DNA of 64,000 bases, from assembly GCA_032622095.1 (NCBI GenBank), contig CP136069.1:203778690-203842689 (forward strand), written 5' to 3'. Within the stretch, counting starts at the first letter, position 1; every line of letters begins with the position of its first letter. Below are positions 54,790-64,000 of this stretch, piece by piece. A model generated the notes under the pieces. That model saw only the letters and a program-made list of their open reading frames with translations. It was not told the DNA's origin and did not search any database. The position numbers were made by a program, and so were the translations under genes. This DNA comes from Siphonodentalium dalli (taxonomy: Eukaryota > Mollusca > Scaphopoda > Gadilida > Siphonodentaliidae).

Positions 54790-56425
54790 CATACTTTGTC
54801 TGTTCAAATTTGCTACCGTGGGGGTATGCCAGCACCAACTGTGCAATCTCTTGTTGTATGTGTCATCCCGTGCTAGTATGACAGACCAGATTCAATAGTA
54901 AATAACTGTTTTCTAAATTAAATTATTTACTATCAGAAATAAAGGGGTTTGTTGCATACGAACTAGAATAAGACCTGAGATGTCATTTAGAGGCAACATT
55001 ATAAAACATAATAATTAAATTAATCCATTGTTCATGTCAGTCACAGCAACAATACAGCTTGTATTCAAACCACTTCTTAATTACATGGCCTACAGGTTCA
55101 GATGACTTGAACCTGTTAATTAATGAATAGCACAAAGAGGTGTTAATAGAATCTCAACCAATTAACCATAAAGGGCTCAATTAACTTGATTATCAAATGA
55201 GCCTCTGGCATTAGGAGGTGACGATGGCCGCTTATCAAAACATAATGATTTATATATTGACCAATCACTGCCTTCTTAAAAAGAAATAAATACTTATATT
55301 TTCCAATGATAATGACGGTTAATAGTTGAAGCGAGGACATAGACTTGGATGCGAGGAGTGCAGCAGGCAGTGCAACATGGAAATAGAGAACCATAATTCG
55401 AAGTTAAGTTTTATAGACATATTCAATACTTATCACCTATTCAAGAATGTAACCGTAACATGATGGTTTAATTGTTAACTAGTATATATATCAATATTAG
55501 TGCTAGTTGCAGGTTTTTATCATTTATATTACCTATATCTCAATCTCATTTCAAAATGTATGAATTATTACTCCGGATTGATTATCATTTCACATTGTCT
55601 AGCTTGGTAGAGATGTGTCGCATGTGAACATTAGAATGAAGCAGTGTATAAGGTCCTAGTACAAAAAGGGGTCCCTAAGATGATGTTTCTGAACATGATA
55701 TTTCATATATGTCTCATATGAGTAGGATAAGATGGAGCCAAGTACATGGCCCAATGCATCTGGGAAGAACAGTGATTCCCACCATACTTGGCAATACAAG
55801 TATTTGTCAAAATGCGGTGGTATAAATCAGCAATTATATCTCAATAATGTTAGCCATTCATGGCGGTGTACAATATGCTACTTCAGCAAATCTAGCCACA
55901 TGCGGCGGTGTGTAATATGAATTATATTTTCATGATTCTAGCCAAATATACAAGACTACATAAAGTATTCCACTTCGGTCAACCTAACTATAATCAACAG
56001 TGACATTTCAATAATTAAACTTATACATTGCTAATAACCATGATCAACTGCGTCATACATACCATGTTAGTATTCATAATGAGGTGTACTACTCGTTATT
56101 TCATATATATATATTACTCGATGCTTAAAAGGAATAACGTAGGTGAATTATACCATTCTTATGCATGTTATATTGATGCCCTGTTACTTTAATTTATTGT
56201 TCATGTTCATCCCATCATAACATATGCATCAGGGTACATATAATACATATCAGAATATAGAAGTGAATTCAGACCAGGTGTTGTTACTATTAATTTCTGA
56301 AGGTCCCCGGTCCTCTCATAGTTTACTAAAGCTCTATTGCTAATTCCCCACATTTTATAAATCAACAGTCCAAATTCATATATAGAGTAAATTCGAGTTC
56401 GTGATACTAGGGGCAGTAGGAACAT
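54790..56425. other. Long stretch with no recognised feature
   Basis: AT-rich sequence without recognisable coding signal, tandem repeat or family member. It may be intron or intergenic single-copy DNA. Confidence 0.45.
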
Positions 56426-56429
56426 GACC

Positions 56430-56910
56430 AACCATGATCATGCTTTTGAACACTCAATTGATTGCCCTCATAGTAGTGAACATCCATACCATTCGTCAAC
56501 TGGTGGTGGAGATATCTGCTCAGATGGACAAAAAAACAACATTTCCAGATAAACAAAGATGAATAACTCATGAATGGAAAGTCTGGAAAAAATGATTGAA
56601 CACTCCGTTGAATGCCCTCATAGTAGTGAACATCCACACCAACTTTCATTGAGATTTGTCAAACGGTGGTGGAGATATCTGCTCTGAAAAACAACATTTC
56701 CAGATAAAGGAAGATGAATAACTCTAAAATGGAAAATCTGGAAAAAAACGATTGAATGCCCTCATATTAGTGAACATCTATACCAAATTCATCCAGATCC
56801 GACAACTGGTGTTTGAGATATCTGCCCAGAAGGATGGATGGACAGACGGAGGGATTGATGTCCGGATGGAGGTCAATCGAGTATACCCTCATTCTCTTTG
56901 AAAGACGGGG
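56430..56910. repeat. AQR degenerate repeat: about 2.5 units of ~165 bp plus tail
   Basis: 'gccctcatagtagtgaacat' occurs near 56463 and 56613 with a variant near 56759. 'ggtggagatatctgctc' and 'ttccagataaa..aagatgaataact' repeat with it. The tail is 'gatggacagacggagg' and 'gtcaatcgagtataccct'. Confidence 0.75.
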
Positions 56911-57224
56911 TATAAAATATAATAGATGGCGCAATGGATTTATCTGCTTGAATGCAGTATACATTCTGTTCCAGACTTCATAAAATGATGGAAGTTAGAG
57001 AAAAACATAATTACAGCTTTGTACAATGTATCGTGTGTATGGGTTTTCGTCACCCGATCATGTACCCAAGAGAATATTAAACTATATTTTACCGAAAATT
57101 CCAGCCACACCGATCGTAGAATTTGAGAAAACACAGTACATAACACAAGATTTTGGACTGATTTAAACCAAATTTGGTGTTGTGACTTGGGGTACTCTTG
57201 GCAGTCATAATGGTGTTTTGGTTA

Positions 57225-57425
57225 ACTTATTAAAAAAAATTAAATTTAAATTGAGCAAGGAGTTAAATCTAAATTAAATTTAAATTTTTGTTATTTTTAA
57301 TTATTAATTTTTTTTTTATTTTATTATATATTTTTTTTAAATTTATTTATTTATATTTTTTTTTTAAATTGAGCAAGGAATTCAATCTTATTTTTTTTTA
57401 AGAGTGAATATTTTTTTTAAAAAGG
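57225..57425. repeat. A/T low-complexity region
   Basis: Almost only A and T, with 'attgagcaaggagttaa' and 'attgagcaaggaattcaa' marking an internal duplication. Confidence 0.8.
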
Positions 57426-57645
57426 GCCATAAAAATAGTCAGATCAGATCCATATTCGAACTCAATCTGTCTTTTGGGCTGAGAAATTCATATACAAAAT
57501 TTGGTTCCGATCAGATATAAAATGTTTGAGTTATTGCACCATGCGTAAAGTGTATACGGACAGATGGGCAGATGGACGAACGACGAGTGGTCAATCTGGA
57601 TATTGACACTATGTTTACCATACTATGGTATGGGTAAACTTAAAA
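57426..57645. repeat. AQR-type unit with tail
   Basis: 'tacaaaatttggttccgatc', 'gtttgagttattgcacc' and 'acggacagatgggcagat' plus 'ggtcaatctggatattgac' fit the AQR pattern. Confidence 0.55.
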
Positions 57646-57880
57646 GAGGTTATAAAATGAGTGCTGAATATTATGAAACTAAATTGTGTTTCGTGAATTG
57701 ACTCCATAATGACAAGAAAATCTGCTTATGAATACTATGCTTAGGCTGTTGTAAAGATTGAACATGCAAATGTAAATAGATAGGTTTTGCAAACTCATGG
57801 TAAATTATATCAGTTACGATTACAGTTAGGGCACTACGTTTACCAAGCTATGAGCACATTCTAACTGGAACCGTGAAGCC

Positions 57881-57911
57881 ATAACAGCCATAATGGATAG
57901 AGTTTCAATTG

Positions 57912-57979
<68 letters not shown>

Positions 57980-58010
57980 CAATTGAAACTCTATCCATTA
58001 TGGCTGTTAT
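57881..58010. repeat. Perfect palindrome with (TA)n centre
   Basis: Arms of about 35 bp ('ataacagccataatggatag...' and '...ctatccattatggctgttat') flank an uninterrupted TA run of about 60 bases (57915-57975). I detect no arm mismatch. Confidence 0.93.
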
Positions 58011-58241
58011 ATATATATATAGACTCAGTCAACTAGGTTTGTTAATGGCAAAAAAACTTAAAATTATTTGGATATGAAATTGATGGAAATAACTTCTTTA
58101 TCAGGTCTGGGTGAACCTGCAGGATCAATCTTTATGAGACTGATAGGTATTCATGGCACAGTGCTCACTGGTGTAAGAGAGGTAACTCTAAATTGCTTGA
58201 ATATATTTAAATTTTGTTTGAAGATTTGTGTAAAAATTTAT

Positions 58242-58376
58242 TTGCAGATCTATTGGGAGTCATTGGATTATGACTGGCAGAGTAATTAAATACAGGGTGT
58301 GATTCCCAAAGGGATTCACACAAACTTTGTTTAATTACTCTGCCGGTCAAAGCCGATGACCCCAATTGATCTGCAA
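58242..58376. repeat. Foldback element, arms about 55-60 bp
   Basis: 'ttgcagatctattggg' pairs with 'cccaattgatctgcaa', 'ggcagagtaattaaa' with 'tttaattactctgcc', and 'gtgtgattcccaaagggattcacac' (in parts) forms the tip. Confidence 0.85.
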
Positions 58377-58512
58377 GTCATTTCTTATAATCATATACCA
58401 GTACATTTTAATAGAACATTAATAATTTGTACAACTTTTCAAAAGTACCACAACAATTGCAAGTAACATATATTGTTCAAATTCCAACACAGGCTCCCAA
58501 TAACAAACAAAC

Positions 58513-58628
58513 ACTTGAAGTGACATAGGTGGTTCATCGCTTTTTGTGAAGTGGACACCATGCACAGAGCGCGTGCACTCGGTCGTCTTGGAGTGACGTA
58601 GGTGGTTCATCGCTTTTTGTGAAGTGGT
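58513..58628. repeat. Direct duplication, period about 75 bp
   Basis: 'ataggtggttcatcgctttt' and 'gtaggtggttcatcgctttt', each followed by 'tgtgaagtgg', occur near 58525 and 58600. Confidence 0.8.
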
Positions 58629-59003
58629 CGACTTCAGTTATTGCCTGATGAATGTCTGAAACATTTGTGGAAACCTTATCGCGATTTGTACTGATGCTTT
58701 AGGAAGCTAATTGTGTGAATGCAGATGGTGTGTGATTATACATGTTTATATTGAATATTTATTAAATAATTATTCTGTGTCTTTCACGTAAGAAATCCAT
58801 TTTTTTTTTTAAGTTTTGATTGAATTATAGAACAGTTTAGAGTGATTCCTCTTATCACAGGTGCATGCAGACGGTGAACGACCGATCGTTGGCCCACCCA
58901 GACCTGTTTATTCTCTATTGCCATTCAATCACCACATCACTTTGAGGTGGTGCTGAAGTTTACAAATATTCCACCCCAGCAGAACTCCCGAGTTATTTAC
59001 AAT

Positions 59004-59078
59004 CAAGCATGTATGTAGTGTGTCTGACATTTGCAGAATGAGGTCCCAGAGATTGAATTCAGTGATGCTAGCCTGCTA
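59004..59078. mobile_element. HAL1 left-end fragment
   Basis: 'caagcatgtatgtagtgtgt' and 'ctgacatttgcagaatgagg' match the HAL1 left end. It stops after the first hairpin arm. Confidence 0.65.
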
Positions 59079-59227
59079 GAACAATACAACAATAACAAAA
59101 TTTATGTAGAAGATATTGATCAGTGTCAAAACATTTAAAATTCCAGGCTAATCAGAAATAACTATTTGTTTACCTTTAAACCTTGATTGCTTCACTCAGC
59201 TGGGCATAATAAAATACTGCAGGAAGA

Positions 59228-59475
59228 CATCACACAGCACACGACTCAGTAGACCATCATCCATGCATGTTGCAGCAGTATATTCCATTTCATTTCATCA
59301 ATGGTTTCAGCTGGGTATCATCAAATACTGCAGGTAAACTCAGGAAGAAATCACACAGCGCACCATTTAGCAGACCATCATCCCTATAGACATCACACAG
59401 CGCACCATTTAGCAGACCATCATCCCTGTAGACATCACACAGCGCACCATTTAGCAGACCATCATCCCTGTAGGT
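59228..59475. repeat. 42-bp tandem repeat, 3 copies plus an outlying copy
   Basis: Units near 59347, 59389 and 59431 begin 'acatcacacagcgcaccatt' or a close variant. A diverged copy lies at 59228-59270. Frames on both strands stay open through it. Confidence 0.85.
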
Positions 59476-59971
59476 TGAAGCTTTGACAGCAGCATATCTT
59501 GAGCTCACATTCCATTTTGTTTGATATATTTTGTTGAGAATCTTTCTAAGCTTCATAATCATCATCAAATGGTGTCGTTTCGTTCCTTTAATAGTTTGTC
59601 GCCATAGTTAATCATCATAAATATATCTTGAATTGTACAGGTAGTTATCTAGTTGAAGTCTTTTAATTCAATGTCAATGATTTCAGCTGCGCATCACAAA
59701 ATCTGTATAAAATGTAATTCACCATTCAGTCATCCCATAGGCTACCTACACCTCAACATGAAATTCCATGGCTTTTACAAAAACATTTCCAGGATTTTCA
59801 AGAAATTTCCAAGATCTTCCCCTGACAAAATTCCAGAAGTTTTTCATACCTATCCAAATTTGAAAATTGATTTATGAATCAATTGTTCCATTGTTTCCTC
59901 TTATAATTCATCTTCGTTGATTGAATTTGGCATCATCAGGCATATTGTCTATGATAAGTTAGGGAAAACAT

Positions 59972-60330
59972 TCACAATACTACAGTATCACGCCGCTTTT
60001 TTAATTCCTGCCTGCTATTACTAGTAGGCTCACCCCCAACTTTTTTGAGGGCCTTATCCCCATTTAGACTGTGGTGCCAGGCTTCCATGTGACGGTGGTC
60101 TCGTCTGCGCCGAGATGGGGTCTTCTTACACTTATTCTTGGTGCTAGCCTCTCCGATGGTGGCGGGTTGCTGGTTGGCTCTCTTACACTGATTATTGGTG
60201 CTAGCCTCTCCGATGGTGGCGGGTTGCTGGTTGGCTCCAGTGTCCAGGACATGGCTGGTGGAGGCCCTGAAAAGGACCATGGCGGTGTGACCTGGACGTC
60301 CAAATACAGCTGCACATGGCTGCCTGAATG
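59972..60330 (-). CDS. Unidentified candidate open frame with in-frame 19-residue duplication
   Basis: The minus-strand frame (Met at 60280, open further upstream to about 60330) ends at 59972. It is less AT-rich than its surroundings and encodes a polar, basic product. A 57-bp direct duplication (about 60124-60237) gives two 19-residue units starting ANQQPATIGEAST, followed by a basic patch (KKTPSRRRRDHRH) and a basic C-terminus (QELKKRRD). I recognise no family. It could be a transposon ORF remnant, an exon or chance. Other frames are open over the same region, so coding status is uncertain. Confidence 0.2.
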
Positions 60331-60439
60331 ATGGAGATACATGTCAGGCAGGGGTCGACATGCAGTGAGCTGAGTAGGAGGGGCCTGACCTCAGCGGGTA
60401 TTATAGATGAATCTGCGGAGGTCAGTAATCTGCTCAAGC

Positions 60440-61075
60440 AAAATGGACCGAACTCGAATCTCCAATGATTATGACCGATGAAGTGTTTGCAATGATCAAT
60501 TTAGCCTAAAAGTTGTTTTGTCTCATTGATTATCAGTCACTAGTGTCAGCCCAATTCATGCAACGGTGTGATAATCAAATTATATTTACACCATCAGCGG
60601 GTTTTTTAATCACAATGCTAATTACAATGAAATCCCAGTTTAGATTATTGCACATTGTGAATTACACACATCTGTGGTGTTCTAATAGACAGCTAGAATT
60701 TAAGATATTATTCGAAAGAATTGCTTGTAATTTTGCCATTGAACTAAATGTATCATTAGATTTACATAATTTCATTTAATTAAAATCACCAAAATGTATT
60801 CCATAAACCCTGATATATTCATTGTTGACTTCTGACTTTTTTGAAGGTTACATTTTGTGAGTAAGACGCACATTTTAAATGCAGTTTTCTTATTTATTAT
60901 TATATTGGGGTTTTCGTCATTGGTTCAGGAACTCCCGATTTCAAATGTCTATACCAGATTTAAAAAATAATGTACAGTGATTAATAGACTGTCCCTGTGG
61001 CGACTAACACAGGCGCAAAAATCAATTAGCTAGCGGCTGACCACACGCTGTGAAGCCATGCGGGTGCAATAAATC
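60440..61075. other. No feature recognised
   Basis: AT-rich. An 88-codon plus frame (60513-60779) has no domain. Confidence 0.4.
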
Positions 61076-61079
61076 AATT

Positions 61080-61270
61080 TAGACTAATCCTACCAGCGAC
61101 ACTCGTTTTCATGTCGGCTTTGATTCTAAATGGTACTAAATATCTGTGCCAAGCATCCAAACATTTTATCGAAAAATGTACGAATAAAAGATCGGACAAA
61201 GTTGCATCTACAGACAAGCTGATTCCTATATACCCCTGACCGCCATAACTCGACAGCAATTTTGTACCAA
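61080..61270. repeat. AQR-type fragment
   Basis: 'atcggacaaagttgcatcta' and 'tgattcctatatacccctg' match the 33155-33215 segment. Confidence 0.5.
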
Positions 61271-61950
61271 CTATAAAGCGATGCATTACCTACTAAGAAT
61301 GTTGGATTTTTAATTCATGGAACTACACAAACTTGTGATTTTGGTGTGGCTCAAAAGTTATGCTATTCCCAATTGATGTTTGATAATTTGGTTACACGAT
61401 CCACACAAGATTGGACATAGTCCAGGCACATTAGGCTTGAATGGGGAAAAGTAAGGAATTAAATCCGGGAAAGCTGTTTTTTATATATTATTTAGGCCAT
61501 AACATTGCGGATGCGTCACGTAAAGTCCCCTAAAATCGGAGTTGAGCTTTCGGAGTTAACCAATTTTTTCCATAAAAAAAAAAACTTTTAAATGTTTCAC
61601 AATCATAGGAATAATGGGATGATATAGCAATTTTTCAGCCGAAACATATAACAAATGTACTCAATATTGTTCAATACATAATTCTCGAACCAGAGATACA
61701 AATCAACGGGGGGATTTGAATGAATTTCGCAGATATGGATATAAAATAACATAATGACCCCAAAAAATGATGATTTATTCAGACAAACTGTCCTATTCTA
61801 TGTCAAATTTCTCGGGCTATTCATTACGTAGGTACAAGCAATTTGTTTTAAAAACTGCACAGACATCACTCCTGCAATATAATATGCGGGATTAGCAACT
61901 ATACCTATGATAAGTGGTCAATACTTGTAAAAACATAACCCTACCCCCTA
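61270..61950. other. No feature recognised
   Basis: No supported gene or repeat. Confidence 0.4.
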
Positions 61951-61959
61951 AACTGGCTC

Positions 61960-62570
61960 TCATCACATTTTGCTCTTTTTCGCTAGTCCAAGTGCTTGTT
62001 GTAGAAAACACACCAACTGTGAACACGGCGATAAAAGCATGAAACTTGGCACATATGTTCCTAATACGCTACTGCTCATTTTCGCATGTGGCGACATTTG
62101 CGACAGGCTCTTCTTAGCAATGGTTGCTAGGCAACTTCCCGGCATCGGATTAATGCATATGACTGATATTATATGTGTTCTAACAAACTAAACTACGTCG
62201 TATAGCATATTTATGGTGAAAATAATTGTTGTCAGTTTTGACCTGACTGAGAAATTACCATATTTCTTACTTACAAGGGGTGACAGTTGCTAGGGACACA
62301 CACACAATCTAAAAATGCACATATGACTGATATTATGGTAGCTTTAACAAACTAAACTACACCTAATAGCACTTTTATGTTGAAAACAATTAGAATAGTT
62401 GTTGTTAGTGTTGAGCTGGCTGAAAAAAATACCATATAATTCTTACCTATATGAGTGGTAACTGTTGCCAGGGTCATACCCGAAATACAAAAATGCACAT
62501 ATGACTGATATTATGGTAGTATTAACGTTTTTATGGTGAAAACAATTATAAATGTTGTTAGTGTGAGCCT
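61960..62570. repeat. Degenerate tandem repeat, period about 170 bp, 3-4 units
   Basis: 'gcacatatgactgatattat' or a variant occurs near 62153, 62315 and 62490. Each unit also has 'gttgctaggg'-like and 'acaaactaaactac' phrases. Short frames inside show no domain. Confidence 0.8.
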
Positions 62571-62679
62571 AACCAGAATATGGGTAAAATTATCCGTTAT
62601 GCTCCATTAGTTTAGATATCGGAAATTCAAAGTGAGAGTTGAAAAGTTGTTGCTTATATTTAATATGAGGCATGGCCAT

Positions 62680-64000
62680 AATAGTTATATAAGCCATAGA
62701 CCCACACAGCTAGTTATATAATGTAAGTCACGGACCCACTCTACTATATATGAAGAACATAGCTAGGGTCAGCCACCAATATGTTAGCCATGGGCCTAGC
62801 CTACAATAGTTAGGTTAGGAACCCAGGCACATATATAGTCACAGGACCCATGTCCATACATATAGACGACGGACGTAGGATATGTATATTCCATGAACCA
62901 GACCGCTTCATATAAGCATACATGTATGGTATCTATGATCATGACCATGACACTGTTACATGGTGCAAATACCCAAGTGCCCACAGATAGACCATGTACT
63001 AAGATACCATAGACCAAGTCCGATGCACAATACATTAGTGCACCATGGATTCAGGACCCTATATATGGTATGAACATATGAGACAGTTTTTGTGACAGAC
63101 CAACCTATATATAGATATTGGACCGATGCCACATATACGAAAGTTAAGGATGGGGGCCCTTATAAATAACCCATACACATATGGCACTGTAGGTTGGCCA
63201 TGGACACATACCCATACGTGTAGGCCATGGACCAAGGCCGATAAATGTATGCCATATTGCATTGTACCCAGGCATAAGCAGGTGTCTGTCTATATGTAGG
63301 ATATGGACCCACCCCTTATACGTGATATATCTACACCAAAGACCCAGGCAAGTTTAAATAGTGCTAATACACAGATGACTATAATGATGTATGCAGTGGA
63401 TACAGGTGCCTACATGTAGGACATGGACACAGGTCCCTAAATAAAAGCTACGGCACCGGCGTTATTAATCGTTTCATAGATTCACATATATGCTAGTAGG
63501 CAATGGACTGATCCACATATATAGGAGACACATGGACCCCATGCCTACGGGTAAGTCATGGACCAAAATTCATGCGCATGGATCCACATCTCTATATGAA
63601 TACCATATATATACGTCCGTTTTCAGCCATTCGACCAACGCCTTATAGGATGGAGGTCCCTATCGATTGGCCGTGTGCACCACCATACTGTAGCTTGGCT
63701 ATGGACCCAGGCTCATATAGGTAGGAAATTGAGACGGGCCACTATGGACAGCCCATGTATCCAGGCTGATTTAGTTATGACCTTATTACCAGACATTTAT
63801 ATGTAAGACATGAACCCATCCCATGAATGTACATGTTACATGACTATCTAGGTTATAACCACAGCCACGCATACGCCATGGACCCATATGAACACCACAT
63901 GTAGTGCAAATACACAGGTGTCTATAGTTATGAACGCATGACATGTACCCAGGTCTATACGGCAAATCAATAGAACCAACCCTAAATAGTATATCATCGG
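62680..64000. repeat. Highly degenerate short repeat around 'catggacccaggc..atatat'
   Basis: More than a dozen variants of CATGGACCC / AGGCACATATATAG-like words occur at irregular 35-60-bp spacing up to the window end. It looks like an old, strongly diverged minisatellite. The right boundary is outside the window. Confidence 0.6.

Noticed and set aside
60201-60437. Alternative frames over the 60-kb less AT-rich patch
   Set aside because: They overlap the candidate minus frame in other phases and carry no identifiable features.
1-64000. A hidden defence system, biosynthetic cluster or other multi-gene system
   Set aside because: No intact genes are present. The novelty here is in repeat structure and transposon-derived satellites.

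Overview
The window looks like non-coding nuclear DNA from a repeat-rich invertebrate, most likely a lophotrochozoan such as a mollusc. It is AT-rich, and I find no intact protein-coding gene, no tRNA or rRNA gene and no prokaryotic gene organisation. The mollusc guess rests on dispersed degenerate repeats with phrases such as 'aagtcgaaaaagggcat' and GGACG-type tails, which I associate from memory with mollusc genomes; it is not proven. The long open frames are by-products of tandem repeats whose period is a multiple of three (27, 30 and 42 bp). The only recognisable protein remnant is a decayed LINE reverse-transcriptase C-terminal fragment near 3.5-3.9 kb.

Family names are mine. (1) TAF: ~213-bp near-perfect palindromes with CAGTAATGCYC ends and TA target duplications (Tc1/mariner-like). 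(2) PBL1, PBL2, PBL3: 144-393-bp elements with CCCTTT...AAAGGG ends beside TTAA (piggyBac-like), sharing a ~70-bp hairpin cassette. (3) HAL1: 254-544-bp elements with CAAGCCTG-like ends, hairpin-forming terminal repeats and 8-bp target duplications (hAT-like). (4) DTR: ~400-500-bp elements ending CAGGGACCAGCCTAGAG. (5) Single examples: a CAGGG-ended hAT-like element, an element with a 9-bp target duplication, and several long-arm foldbacks. (6) AQR: degenerate tandem repeats with GGACG-type tails.

Layout. 0-7 kb: PBL, HAL1 and TAF elements plus the LINE fragment. 7.7-8.5 kb: 27-bp array. 9-15.8 kb: mixed elements, with a PBL1 nested in a larger TTAA-flanked element. 16.1-17.3 kb: 24/34-bp array rich in GGTACC. 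19.06-21.93 kb: large 27-bp array in two blocks. 22-25.8 kb: sparse, with A-rich repeats. 27.65-31.73 kb: 70/86-bp array. 31.98-32.46 kb: 29-bp array. 33-46 kb: nested elements and a ~660-bp tandem duplication. 46.3-50.6 kb: ~30-bp array of about 140 copies. 50.6-54 kb: HAL1 cluster. 54-62.6 kb: mostly unrecognised sequence with foldbacks and AQR fragments. 62.7-64 kb: very degenerate short repeat.

The most interesting pattern is that tandem repeats grow from transposon ends. The 46.3-50.6 kb array is built from the DTR terminal sequence, other DTR copies carry two or three copies of the same terminal unit, and a small array at 11.4-11.7 kb is built from the PBL2 end. No gene network can be described.
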